Positions 50,554-60,100 are shown, numbered from the stretch's first letter. The stretch: 64,000 nt of DNA from Deferribacterales bacterium Deferri_01 (GCA_001603805.1 LUZY01000009.1:124001-188000); one strand, 5' to 3'. The notes: generated from the sequence alone by a model not told the origin. Numbers and translations: made by a program.

Positions 50554-52213
50554 CTTTCCTCTGTAAGCCGAGATAAAGCGAAGTAAGCTCTGCCATTCTT
50601 CTGAATGTTACTGCGGCTGTTGAACCGCCGTAGATGCTGAGCTTCGGGCTGTCATAAACGACAACCATCGCAACTCCCGGATTCTGTGCAGGATAAAACC
50701 CGGCAAAACTTGCCGTGTATTCCCTGCTGCTGTACGATCCTGAGGCTTTGTCGAACTTCTGCCCCGTGCCTGTTTTGCCTGCTATCTCCACAAATGAGGA
50801 TTTAGCCTTCTGTCCTGTTCCTTCCTTTACCACTTCGGCAAGGAGAGCTTGCATGGTTTTGGCTGTAGCTTCGGACATGATGGGCGTTTTCTGTGCTTCA
50901 GGCGATTCGCTGCGCCCGTTTTTTTCCACCTTCTCAACTATGGAAGGAGTAACGAGAAAACCGCCGTTAGCCACGGCGGCGTAAAATCTTGCCATCTGAA
51001 GAGGTGTCACCAGTATTTCCTGCCCTATGGAAAGGGATGGTCTTGATAGTCCGGACCATTGCCTGTAGCTTCGCAGGAGTCCGTCCTCTTCGCTTATTCC
51101 GGTTATTCCGGTTTTCTGACCGAAACCAGCGGTCCGCATATATTCGTAAAAATCTTTTCTGTCAACCTTGTCTGTGAGCTTTATCATTCCTATATTGCTG
51201 GATTTGATAAGAACCTCGTTAGCAGTGACCACCCCTATAGGTTTGACATCTTTTATGGTATGTCCATATAGACGGAAGTGACCGTTTTCGCAGTTAACCT
51301 GCTTGGTAAGATCCAGCTTGTGCCTGTCCAGAAGGTAGGAGAAGGCAACAGGCTTATATATTGAACCGGGTTCAAAAAGGAAGGTTGCAACATCGTTTTT
51401 CCATGTTTTATCACTGTATCTGCTGTAGTTGTTCGGGTCATAGTTATCACTTGACGCGGCGAAGATTATATCTCCGGTTTTAACATCAATGCCGACTGCT
51501 ATTCCTCTGTCTGCCTTGAACTCTTCCACCCCTTTGCGGAGGAGGTATTCCGCTGTTCCCTGAAGATAAGTGTCTATAGTTACATACAGTGCGCTTTCTG
51601 CATGGGTTTTCGCTTTGTTGTCCTCAAAGAGGATCAGGTTTCCTTTGTTGTCCTTAAGTGTTACAAGTTTTATTTTTTCGCCCTTGAGTACATTGTCATA
51701 TCTGTTTTCAAGTCCCCAGAGTCCCTGATTATCAACCCCTGTAAAGCCTATTATTGAGGCGGCGAGGTGACGCTCAGGGTAGAATCTGTTTTCATTGAGG
51801 GTATATTCAATCTCCGGCACAAGCTCTTTTATTCTTCTTGCCGAAGCTATGTTCACATTTCTTTCCACCCAGACGAAGCCTTCATTCTTGAGGATTCTTG
51901 CCCTGGTGGTTTTGGATATTTTGATCCCTGCTTTATTCAGCCTTGCGATAAAGTTTCTTCTGTCTTTAAGGTTTGAGGCAAAAACATAAAGAGAGGCAAC
52001 TTTTTTGTTTACCGCAAGGGGCTTGCCGTTTCGGTCGTAAATTATGCCTCTTCCTTTATACGCTGCATATTCGCTTTCAGCCTGAGAGCCTGCTATCTCG
52101 GCAAAAAAGTCGCCTTTAACAACCTGAAGGAAAAAAAGACGCCCCGAGATTATTACCCCGAGAACTATAGAAAGATAAATGAAGAATCTTATCCTGCTTT
52201 TTTCACTGAACAT
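50534..52213 (-). CDS. ftsI: Septal transpeptidase (penicillin-binding protein, FtsI)
   Basis: This is a 559-residue class B penicillin-binding protein. A membrane anchor (about 10-32) is followed by the dimerisation region (G-R-G-I-I-Y-D-R-N-G-K-P-L-A) and the transpeptidase domain. The catalytic Ser284 and Lys287 lie in P-G-S-I-Y-K-P. The second motif is S-S-N (K-S-S-N-I-G) and the third K-T-G-T in A-G-K-T-G-T-G. It cross-links septal peptidoglycan with FtsW. No C-terminal PASTA domain is present. Confidence 0.96.
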   Translation of the reverse strand: MFSEKSRIRFFIYLSIVLGVIISGRLFFLQVVKGDFFAEIAGSQAESEYAAYKGRGIIYDRNGKPLAVNKKVASLYVFASNLKDRRNFIARLNKAGIKISKTTRARILKNEGFVWVERNVNIASARRIKELVPEIEYTLNENRFYPERHLAASIIGFTGVDNQGLWGLENRYDNVLKGEKIKLVTLKDNKGNLILFEDNKAKTHAESALYVTIDTYLQGTAEYLLRKGVEEFKADRGIAVGIDVKTGDIIFAASSDNYDPNNYSRYSDKTWKNDVATFLFEPGSIYKPVAFSYLLDRHKLDLTKQVNCENGHFRLYGHTIKDVKPIGVVTANEVLIKSSNIGMIKLTDKVDRKDFYEYMRTAGFGQKTGITGISEEDGLLRSYRQWSGLSRPSLSIGQEILVTPLQMARFYAAVANGGFLVTPSIVEKVEKNGRSESPEAQKTPIMSEATAKTMQALLAEVVKEGTGQKAKSSFVEIAGKTGTGQKFDKASGSYSSREYTASFAGFYPAQNPGVAMVVVYDSPKLSIYGGSTAAVTFRRMAELTSLYLGLQRKDVDESI

Positions 52214-52514
52214 TAAATGTCCTGTTCATATCCGGCAGAACCAGTCCGAGATCTTCCCCCATTTTATAGAGGCTTGCGGTGTCACGCATTTCTGACTGTT
52301 TCTCCTGCATGAGCTGATACTGGATTTCCATTTCGTTCAGGTCTGCCGCCAGTCTGCTTATGGCGTAGCCTTCACGTACACAGAGGTGTCTGACATAGAC
52401 TACGAGGAAAACCGAGATAATGAGCAAAGCCCACAAAAGAACCTTTCCGGTACTGAGGGTGTTTTCGCCGTTTGATTCGTATGCTTTGTCCCAGTAAATA
52501 GTTTTCGCTCTCAT
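52203..52514 (-). CDS. ftsL: Cell division protein FtsL
   Basis: This 103-residue bitopic protein has a cytoplasmic start, a single transmembrane helix (about 26-43, V-L-L-W-A-L-L-I-I-S-V-F-L-V-V-Y-V) and a coiled-coil periplasmic segment (L-A-A-D-L-N-E-M-E-I-Q-Y-Q-L-M). It is weakly conserved in sequence but identified by layout, size and place between rsmH and ftsI. It overlaps ftsI by 11 bp. An 80-bp gap with a strong hairpin separates it from rsmH. Confidence 0.88.
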   Translation of the reverse strand: MRAKTIYWDKAYESNGENTLSTGKVLLWALLIISVFLVVYVRHLCVREGYAISRLAADLNEMEIQYQLMQEKQSEMRDTASLYKMGEDLGLVLPDMNRTFNVQ

Positions 52515-52547
52515 AGGTTCCTTCCCATGTCCTTAATTAATGTATGA

Positions 52548-52583
52548 AGTTTCTCCGGACGGCGTACCCCGCCCGGAGAAACT
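52548..52583 (-). other. Strong hairpin inside the dcw operon, between rsmH and ftsL
   Basis: AGTTTCTCCGG (52548-52558) pairs perfectly with CCGGAGAAACT (52573-52583), 11-bp arms around a GC-rich 14-base loop. In the direction of transcription it is not followed by a T-run, so it is not a classic terminator. Candidate roles are mRNA processing or stabilisation that sets different levels of mraZ-rsmH and the rest, or attenuation. Confidence 0.6.
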
Positions 52584-52594
52584 GCCTCTTCAAT

Positions 52595-53527
52595 TCAAGA
52601 GGATGACACCCTTTTTGCTGCTCTGAGTTTTGCGCTTCGGCTCAGCGGGTTCTCCGCAACTTCTGCCTCAGCGGGTATCAGAGGTTTTCTTGTAAGCTGG
52701 CGGAAAGTTCTTGTCTTGCCGCAGTTGCATATAATCTGTTGGGTAGGGCAGATGCACTCTTTTTCAAAATAGCGGAATTTCTCTTTCACCAGTCTGTCTT
52801 CCAGAGAGTGAAACGAAATAAAGGCAGCTATTCCGCCCGTCTGCACTCTGTCCTCAAGTTTGGAAAGCATGGTCTCAATTTCGTCCAGCTCTCCGTTTAC
52901 ATATATCCTGACCGCCTGAAAAGTTTGAGTGGCGGGGTGAAAACCTTTTTTGTGGAACTTAGCCGGAACAGCCTTAAATACTGTGTCGGCAAGTTCTTTT
53001 GTTGTGGAGAAGGGCTTCTCATCCCTTGCGTTTACTATCGCTCCGGCGATTCTCCACGCAAACCTGTCTTCTCCGTATTTGTCGATAATGGAGGAAATCT
53101 CCTCCCTTGAGAATGAATTGACAACATCAGCAGCGGTTATGCCATTTGAGTTGTCCATTCTCATATCCAGTGGTCCGTCCTCCCTGAAGGAGAAACCTCT
53201 GGCTCCGTCTCTGACCTGCATGGTGGAAACACCGAAGTCTGCCAGAATTCCGTCAACCTTTTCTATGCCAAGTTCGTCAAGCACTTCGTCAAACAGGGCA
53301 AAGTTTTTATGAAATACCTGCACATTTCTGCAGGGTTTAAATCGTTCCCTAAGTCTTTCCACTGACTCCGGATCTCTGTCCAGAATTATATGCTTTGCAG
53401 ACGGTCTAAGCTTTTCGTTCATTGCTGCGGAGTGTCCTCCGAAACCGCCTGTAAGGTCCAGCAGCACTCCGTCATCTTTTGCGGGCAGAAAGGATAAAAC
53501 CTCGTTGAGCAGAACGGGCTTGTGCAT
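52595..53527 (-). CDS. rsmH: 16S rRNA (cytosine1402-N4)-methyltransferase
   Basis: This 310-residue enzyme methylates C1402 of 16S rRNA near the P site. The N-terminus M-H-K-P-V-L-L-N-E-V is typical. The SAM loop is L-L-D-L-T-G-G-F-G-G-H-S; D-G-I-L-A-D-F-G-V-S and F-R-E-D-G-P-L-D-M-R-M-D follow. It is second in the dcw cluster, 12 bp after mraZ. Confidence 0.97.
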   Translation of the reverse strand: MHKPVLLNEVLSFLPAKDDGVLLDLTGGFGGHSAAMNEKLRPSAKHIILDRDPESVERLRERFKPCRNVQVFHKNFALFDEVLDELGIEKVDGILADFGVSTMQVRDGARGFSFREDGPLDMRMDNSNGITAADVVNSFSREEISSIIDKYGEDRFAWRIAGAIVNARDEKPFSTTKELADTVFKAVPAKFHKKGFHPATQTFQAVRIYVNGELDEIETMLSKLEDRVQTGGIAAFISFHSLEDRLVKEKFRYFEKECICPTQQIICNCGKTRTFRQLTRKPLIPAEAEVAENPLSRSAKLRAAKRVSSS

Positions 53528-53539
53528 TGTCCGTCCTCC

Positions 53540-53980
53540 TTAGAAACTGTCCGCGAACTTGGCAAACAGGGCGTCCGCTTTTTCGTCTCCGACAGTTTTC
53601 TCCCATGCTTCTTTTGACCATATTTCCATACGGTTGCGGAAGCCGTTTATCACGCAGTCCCCGTCAAGGGTGTTATTTTTTCTGATGTCCTGAGTTATTA
53701 CTATACGTCCGTTTTTATCAATGGAGCATTCGTCCATAGAGGCGTACAGTTTGCGGAGAAACAGATTAAGATCGGGATTTCCCGCCTGTTCTTCCTCCCA
53801 GCGTGCTTCCTGTTTTTCCCATTCCGCCGCAGGGTATACTCTGAGATGGCTGCTCATTGAGATCAGAACGATATCGTCGCTCTGATATTTAGAGCGGAGG
53901 ATATCCCGGAACTTGGACGGTATGCTTATTCTGCCCGTCTCACTGATTTTATGTTCGTATTTCCCTTTGAAGCTTCCCAT
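53540..53980 (-). CDS. mraZ: Transcriptional regulator MraZ
   Basis: This 146-residue protein of two AbrB-like (SpoVT/AbrB) halves forms rings that bind repeats before its own promoter and usually repress the dcw operon. The first half begins F-K-G-K-Y-E-H-K-I-S-E-T-G-R-I-S-I-P-S-K-F, and the second contains C-S-I-D-K-N-G-R-I-V-I-T-Q-D-I-R. It is the first gene of the cluster. Two pairs of TTGG-N6-TTGG repeats lie just upstream and at the promoter, which suits autorepression. Confidence 0.95.
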   Translation of the reverse strand: MGSFKGKYEHKISETGRISIPSKFRDILRSKYQSDDIVLISMSSHLRVYPAAEWEKQEARWEEEQAGNPDLNLFLRKLYASMDECSIDKNGRIVITQDIRKNNTLDGDCVINGFRNRMEIWSKEAWEKTVGDEKADALFAKFADSF

Positions 53981-53989
53981 CTTTTTATG

Positions 53990-54034
53990 CCAAATTAAAC
54001 CAATTTAGGATCATATCGATCCAATCCATGCCAA
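53990..54034 (-). promoter_or_regulatory. Probable MraZ operator: two TTGG-N6-TTGG pairs
   Basis: On the minus strand TTGG-CATGGA-TTGG (54034-54021) and TTGG-TTTAAT-TTGG (54003-53990) repeat TTGG at a 10-bp period. Known MraZ sites are TGG-containing direct repeats at about this period. The first pair begins directly after the -10 element and covers the start of transcription; the second lies in the leader. GGATC/GATCC (54008-54022) forms a small inverted repeat between them. Confidence 0.7.
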
Positions 54035-54063
54035 ACTTTAGCAGAACCATATATATGCGTCAA
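54035..54063 (-). promoter_or_regulatory. Promoter of the dcw cluster
   Basis: On the minus strand TTGACG (54063-54058), a 17-bp spacer and TAAAGT (54040-54035) form a clear main-type promoter. Transcription should start near 54028, inside the MraZ repeats, about 48 bp before mraZ. Confidence 0.8.
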
Positions 54064-54087
54064 GGGAAATTAAAAAAAGATCAGCGG

Positions 54088-54116
54088 CTGAAAGCCTGTT
54101 GAATTGAGGCTTTCAG
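54088..54116. repeat. Perfect 10-bp inverted repeat upstream of the dcw promoter
   Basis: CTGAAAGCCT and AGGCTTTCAG frame a nine-base loop. On the minus strand a T-rich run (CTTTTTTT) follows about 10 bases later. It may insulate mraZ from upstream leftward transcription or end a short leftward RNA starting in the thioesterase leader; no gene product is seen. Confidence 0.5.
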
Positions 54117-54254
54117 GTAATTTTCACATAGCGGAAGCGTGCGGACACATAAAAATAATCAGCCTGCGAACAAAAAAAAGTTGCAGACGGATAATCTGTA
54201 AACTTGGAAAAAATGTTCATATGGAATATGATAGGCTTTATCAAAGGTGAAAAA

Positions 54255-54977
54255 ATGAAATTCGTCACAGAAGACAGCATTAAAATCAATGACGCCGGTA
54301 TGGATGGAAAAATATTGCCGGACGGTCTTTTTCGTATTTTTCAGGAAGCAGCCATCAAACATTCCGATAGTATTGGCTTTACCCATCGAAGATATACGGA
54401 GATGAACAGACTGTGGATGCTGCACAGACTTTCCTACAAGCTTCACAGCGATATCAACCTTTATGATGTGCTTAAAACTGAAACATGGTCCAGAGGAATG
54501 CAGAGGTTCAGAGGTTTCAGGGATTTTGTTCTTTCCAGAGACGGCGAACCTGTATGCACAGCCTCATCAGTATGGCTGTTTATTGACACACAGAAAAAGC
54601 GTCCCGCAAAGGTTGAACCTGAAGTACCGGAGGCATACCGACCTGTTAATGAAATGACAAACGGAACGGTTATTGAGGACTGGCAGCCGTCTGCCCCTTC
54701 TGAAAGCTCCGGTTCTTTTACTATACAGACCCGGCTTACAGATTTCGACATTAATGCCCACATGAATAATACAGTGTATCCAGCCTATGTGTTTCAGGCA
54801 TTTACTGAACTTAACGGCGCAAAGAAAGACTTCAGCGAATTCTGTATAGAATATTCCCATGAACTGCCCTACGGAACAAAAGAGGCTGTTGTGAAACTTG
54901 AGCAGCAGGGCAGTGAATACATCTTCTCCGTATCTGACGGAACACAGACAAACGCTCAGGGCTTTTTCAGAGTTTAA
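54255..54977 (+). CDS. Acyl-ACP thioesterase
   Basis: This is a 240-residue double hot-dog protein of the FatA/FatB-like family. It should release fatty acids from acyl carrier protein. The start at 54255 is set by AAAGGTGA; an earlier in-frame ATG at 54204 lacks such a site. Family phrases are L-F-R-I-F-Q-E-A-A in the first hot-dog, W-M-L-H-R-L, W-S-R-G-M-Q-R-F-R-G-F-R-D-F and, in the second, D-F-D-I-N-A-H-M-N-N-T-V-Y, where Asp, Asn and His of the active site lie. It converges with the Fic-like gene, one base apart. Confidence 0.9.
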   Translation: MKFVTEDSIKINDAGMDGKILPDGLFRIFQEAAIKHSDSIGFTHRRYTEMNRLWMLHRLSYKLHSDINLYDVLKTETWSRGMQRFRGFRDFVLSRDGEPVCTASSVWLFIDTQKKRPAKVEPEVPEAYRPVNEMTNGTVIEDWQPSAPSESSGSFTIQTRLTDFDINAHMNNTVYPAYVFQAFTELNGAKKDFSEFCIEYSHELPYGTKEAVVKLEQQGSEYIFSVSDGTQTNAQGFFRV

Positions 54978-54978
54978 C

Positions 54979-56082
54979 TTATCTTCCGAAGAGTATGTCC
55001 CTGTTGAGGATGTACTCTTCCTCACCTCTTTCTTTTATCAGCCCAAGTTCAGCAAGCTTGACTATGTCTCTTCTTACCGTGGTACGGCTGACTTTGCCGT
55101 AAAGAGCAGTAAACTCTTTCATGAGCTGTAATTCGCTGTGACGGAATGAGTCTCTTGTTTTGAGAATGTTTATCAGTCCGCAGAGGCGCTCGCTTATTAC
55201 TTTTGCTTCAAGAAGTCTGCGCACATAGCTGTCAAACATCTCTTCAGCGATTATCTCAAGGCTTTTCTTCTGCATCTCGCCCAATGATGAAATCACTATT
55301 CCGCACACGAAGTCAATGAACTCCGCAGGGTTGTTAGATTCTATAAATCTCTCAAGGATAGGGAAATAATCGGACGAATTCCTGTAAACAGTGCATAGCA
55401 GATACGGCATGTACCCAACGCCTGCTGTTTTATATACGTAACTTTCCGCAAGGCGTGCCAGGGTCTCGGATGAGCCTGCATAGGGGTATATTTTCATAAG
55501 ATAAAGGTGTGCCAGAGATGCTCTGGTGATCACGCCGGATGCTATAATTTCCGGTGAGTTTATCCATTCATAAAAGGTTTTCATCAGAAGATTTATATCA
55601 AGCTTGGTTTCCGGCGGGCTGTATGGTTTTGAAAACTGTTTTTCAAAAGCGCTGACAGGAAAATTGCGGTAGTTTGCAGGTTCGCTGTTCAGTTTTCTTT
55701 CAAGGACGGTGTTGAATTCTGTAATGAATTTTTCATCAATCCTGAAGCTGTCATTTTTTTCTTGGACTGCCAGAGCAGCATATGCTCTACCTATATTAAA
55801 AAGCCTCACCGCACGGGAGTCCTCGCCAAACAGAGATTCGTCACCGTTTATTATGCTTTCTGTTTCAGACAGGTTCAGTGTGTTTCCGGCAAGTTCAGAC
55901 GCAGCATAAAGGGAACGTTTTTCAAGGTTTATGAGAGTGCTGTCTGCCTCATAGGGAAAAACAGGCAGTCTTCCGGAGAGAAAGAGGATTCCCTCTGCTT
56001 CGGCAAGCTTTGAGCGGTTTGCCCCGCTGCCTGCGTCAAATATGAATCTGCCTATGTGGAAAGTGGATATTTCTTTGTTCAT
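54979..56082 (-). CDS. Catalytically degenerate Fic-fold protein with winged helix
   Basis: This 367-residue protein follows Fic layout. An N-terminal inhibitory-type helix reads A-S-E-L-A-G-N-T-L-N-L-S-E-T (61-74; canonical S-x-I-E-G-N-x-L-T). The core helix S-L-A-H-L-Y-L-M-K-I-Y-P-Y-A-G-S-S-E-T (from 189) stands where active proteins have H-P-F-x-D-G-N-G-R. The catalytic His is Tyr199 and the phosphate-binding G-N-G-R is S-S-E-T, so AMP transfer seems impossible. The C-terminus (about 305-360) is a winged helix (V-S-R-T-T-V-R-R-D-I-V-K-L) common in Fic regulators. It is probably a DNA-binding regulator or a scaffold. It lies 28 bp after mazG on the same strand. Confidence 0.82.
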   Translation of the reverse strand: MNKEISTFHIGRFIFDAGSGANRSKLAEAEGILFLSGRLPVFPYEADSTLINLEKRSLYAASELAGNTLNLSETESIINGDESLFGEDSRAVRLFNIGRAYAALAVQEKNDSFRIDEKFITEFNTVLERKLNSEPANYRNFPVSAFEKQFSKPYSPPETKLDINLLMKTFYEWINSPEIIASGVITRASLAHLYLMKIYPYAGSSETLARLAESYVYKTAGVGYMPYLLCTVYRNSSDYFPILERFIESNNPAEFIDFVCGIVISSLGEMQKKSLEIIAEEMFDSYVRRLLEAKVISERLCGLINILKTRDSFRHSELQLMKEFTALYGKVSRTTVRRDIVKLAELGLIKERGEEEYILNRDILFGR

Positions 56083-56110
56083 TGAGTTACCTGCCGAAAA
56101 AATAAGTTAT

Positions 56111-56893
56111 TCAGATGTTGTTTTCAACCGTTTTCGCCTCATTCCAGAGTCTGTCCATCTCTTCCAGAGAGACATCATCATAGGTGAGACCTTTTTCGGC
56201 GAGTTTTTTGCCTATATATTCAAAGCGGCTTACGAACCGTTTGTTGCATTTCCTTAAAGCTTCGTCCGGGTTTACATCAAGAAATCTGGAAACATTCACA
56301 AGGGCAAACATAATGTCTCCCAGCTCGTGTTCGATATGTTCCCTGTTTCCTTCTGCAACTGCTTCCTCAAACTCTGAGAATTCCTCACGGACTTTAGCCA
56401 TACAGTCATCAGTATTTGCCCAGTCAAAGCCGACTTTGCGTACTTTTTTCTGAAGTTTTTCCGCCCTGCGGAGCGGAGGGAAGGAGACGGGAACGCCTTC
56501 AAAAAAAGAGCGTGCCCGGTTTTTCTTCTCTTCTGCTTTAATCTTATCCCAGTTAACTATAACATCTTTTGTTCCGTTGACTGTTTCAGTGCCGAAGACG
56601 TGGGGGTGGCGTCTTACCAGTTTCTCGTTTATCTCATTTAAGACATCGTCAATGCTGAATTTATTTTCATCCTCCGCCATTACGGAGTGGAATACGGCAT
56701 GGAATATTATGTCACCGAGTTCTTCTCTTATATTCTCAATATCTTTATTGTCCAGAGCGTCCAGAAGCTCGTAAGCTTCTTCCATGAAATGTTCTTTTAT
56801 GGAATATAAGTCCTGCTCCCTGTCCCACGGACAACCCTCAGGGCTCCTCAGTTTGCGGATGATTTCCACAAGTCTGTCAAAAGTTAAGCTCAT
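56111..56893 (-). CDS. mazG: Nucleoside triphosphate pyrophosphohydrolase MazG
   Basis: This 260-residue house-cleaning enzyme splits non-canonical NTPs to NMP and pyrophosphate. Two MazG domains are seen. The first starts near P-W-D-R-E-Q with E-E-A-Y-E-L and E-E-L-G-D (metal-binding E-x-x-E and E-x-x-D), the second has R-E-E-F-S-E-F-E-E-A and E-H-E-L-G-D-I-M-F-A. The length matches the E. coli enzyme. The Fic-fold gene follows on the same strand. Confidence 0.95.
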   Translation of the reverse strand: MSLTFDRLVEIIRKLRSPEGCPWDREQDLYSIKEHFMEEAYELLDALDNKDIENIREELGDIIFHAVFHSVMAEDENKFSIDDVLNEINEKLVRRHPHVFGTETVNGTKDVIVNWDKIKAEEKKNRARSFFEGVPVSFPPLRRAEKLQKKVRKVGFDWANTDDCMAKVREEFSEFEEAVAEGNREHIEHELGDIMFALVNVSRFLDVNPDEALRKCNKRFVSRFEYIGKKLAEKGLTYDDVSLEEMDRLWNEAKTVENNI

Positions 56894-57182
56894 AAAATAA
56901 CGGCTCCGGTCTTAAGAATCACTGTTCAAATAATATTTGATACTAAATCAGCGTGTTTGAAAAATCAACGGAATAAGATACTAAGAGCCTCTTAAAAAAA
57001 TAATTCTTTACTCCGTGTTAACTTAATTATTTATGAGGATGTGAAAAGCCGTATTTATAGGTTATAAGTGTAGGAACATATGTTTAATAAATACAAAGGT
57101 GTCATAAATCTCTTGAAACAAAGGCATTTGGCATTAATACTAGAAAAAACAAGAACAATACAGTTCATTTGAGGATTTTATT
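56894..57182. other. Divergent intergenic region between mazG and the large kinase
   Basis: This 289-bp AT-rich gap has no gene. It should contain both promoters. CATTTGGCATTAATAC at about 57124-57139 looks like the -24 part of a sigma-54 promoter but lacks the -12 GC. A GAGG (57171-57174) serves the kinase. Confidence 0.4.
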
Positions 57183-60100
57183 ATGAGGCTTATATCTGGG
57201 AACAGAGTACTGGTTTCGGTATCCGCCTTATCAGTGGTCATTATCGCACTGATAATAACTGGCTATGTCCGCATCAAAAGGATAGAGCCAGATATGGGGG
57301 AATTCAACCGTTCACGCAATCTTCTGCGTGCTTCTTCACTTATTTCAGACGGCTACAGCAGCTACACAAAGGCTTATCACCTTAATGACACAGTTTATCT
57401 GGACAAGTCAGTTAAGAGCTTTGACGGAGCGCTTTATCTTCTGGAAAAAACGGGTGACGGAGCCGACGGATGTATCGTTTCTGTAAGGGAGGGGCTTGGG
57501 AAGTACCTTGGAGACGTTTACAATGGAAGCAACCTGCTGACGGAGATTTTTTCACTGGAGCTTGGCAGGTATGTTGCTTTTGCTAACAAATGCCTTGAGC
57601 GTTCAGAGCTTTCCGACTGGTCAGGAATAATGTCTTATATGACAGAAATACGCAGAGAGCATGTAAAAGCTGATAAGCTAATGACGGCATTCTCCCTTCT
57701 TATAGGTTTTATGCTTATTTTCACCATGTGGCTTTATTTTATGAACTTGGGCACGTTGAAAAAGCTTAAAGGGGAGCGTTCCTATAAGTATCGTCTCCTT
57801 GATATGCTTCCAAATATGGTCAGTGTAACAGATGGAAGTCATATGGTTGCCTGCAACAAACGTGTTCTTGAGTTTGTGGGCTATCCGTCAGCGGCTGAGT
57901 TTTTAAAGGAGCATTCATGCCTTTGCGAATTTTTTATTGAAGAGAGCGGATATATCTTTCATCGGGAGAATGACCCATGGCTGACTCAGGTTCTGAATAA
58001 TGAAAAGCAGGGTTTGGAAAGCAAGGTGAAAATGAGAGATGCGGTTACCGGAAAGGTGAAAACTCTGCTCATAAATCACAGCGACTTTGACACATCAGAA
58101 GGCACTCTCGCCATAACTTTTACTGATATAACCGAAATAGACAAAATGCGCCTTTATCTCAAGGAAAGCGAAAATAGGTTCAGACAGCTCTTCAACGGAC
58201 ACAGCGCCGCTATGCTCCTGATTGATCCTGTTTCCAAAGATATCTGTGATGCCAATTCAGCAGCGGTTAATTTTTATGGCTACGGGCTTCATAAACTCAA
58301 ATCTATGCGTATATGCGATATAAATATTGAAGATTCAGTGGAATGCCGGATGAATCAGGCTATTAAAGGAGAGTGCAATTATTTTGAATTCAGACATAGG
58401 TTGGCTGACGGTAATGTAAAAGACGTAAGCGTGTTTTCCAGCCCGGTTCATATTGATGGGAAAGAGTATCTTTTCTCAATAATAACAGATATTTCAGATA
58501 AAAAGAATATAGAAAGAGAACTGGAGCAGAGAACAGAGCTTCTGCGGGCGGTGCTGAAAAATGCTCCTGTCTGGATTTGGTTTGTTACGCCGGACGGAAG
58601 CCTTAAAATAGCCAATGATGTTTTCTGCCGGTCAACGGGGATAAAAGAAAGTGAAGTGTGTGGTCTTCGGCGCTATTATGAAAAGATGCCCTCAGGTTTT
58701 GGAAAACTCACGGAAGACGATATGGACACTCTTCTTAACTCGGGCTTTTCTGTGAAAGAACACGAAATCCGCCTTGCTGATGGTAAAAGCCACTTTTTAA
58801 GTGTTACAAAGGTCAGGGTGAAATGCCCCACAGGTTTAAACAACGGGCTTGTTTGTATCGCCACCGATATGACAGAACAGAAAAAGCTGGAAAAAGAGCT
58901 TCGCCGAATAAATGAATACCTTTCAGAATCTGTGGAGAAAGAGCTTGCTGTGCGTATGGGCAATGAAATGAAGCTTAAAGGCGTTTTCAACAGCATTAAC
59001 GATGCAATGCTTATTTTTTCCATCGATAAAAACGGAGTTCCCGGAAAGGTTATTGATGTAAACAACAGACTTATTTCTCTGACAGGATTTTCAAGGCATG
59101 ATGTACACAATATGCGCCCTGATGAGATTTATGAGGCTCAGGAGTTTGTTGCTGGTATGAATATCTCCACTCTGGTGTCCGAGGGCAAGCATTTTGTTTA
59201 TGAAAGCAGGCTTAGTACCTCATCCGGAGGATATATCACTGTGGAAGTGAGCAGTTCGCTTGTTGAAATAAACGGGACTCCGGTCTGCATAGTTTCCATG
59301 AGGGACATAGACAGCCTTATAAGGCTTGAAAAAGAAAAACAAGACAGTGAAACACTCACAGAAGCCACATTCAATGCCGCAGGAATAGGTATATGCCTGT
59401 GTGATTTTGATGGCTTTTTCTGCAAAGTTAACAGCACTTTTGCCAGTATGCACGGTTATAAACCGGATGAACTTATCGGACAGCGTTATGAAATAACCAT
59501 TGCAGAAGGATACAGAGAACAGGTTCACGGCGAAATAAGAAGATTTGTGAACAGCACTGCCGAGTATTTCACCAGCGAGCATCATGCAGCCACTTCCGGC
59601 GGGAGAGAGATGACCGTGTCTGTTTTTATCTCCCGCATACAGCTTGGCGGCAGGACAATGTTTGTAAGCAGTTCTCAGGACATCACTGAGCTTAAACGCC
59701 TTGAAGAGATCAGGGAGGTGCAGGAGCAGATGCTTATCCAACAGTCAAAAATGGCTGCAATGGGTGAAATGATCGGAGTAATTGCCCATCAGTGGAAGCA
59801 GCCTCTGAATGTAGTGTATATTCTTGCTCAGTATCTGGCTGAACTTGAAGGAGAACAGGGCATTGAGCAGGAAAAAGAGCTTGCTGAGATTTCTGACGGC
59901 ATAATGAAACAAGTCGAGTTCATGAACGACACCATGAACGATTTCAGGAATTTTTTAAAACCGGGAAAAGAACCGCAGATTTTCGGTGTCAGGCAGGCTG
60001 TTGATGAGATTGTAAGTATGCTTCTGCCTCAGCTTCGCCAAAGCAATATTGATGTCAAAGTTACCTGCGAAGAAGAGTACATGGTAAAAGGTTTCAAAAA

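Noticed and set aside
57124-57140. Possible sigma-54 promoter before the five-PAS kinase (TTGGCATT)
   Set aside because: The -24 part is good, but no GC doublet occurs at the right distance.
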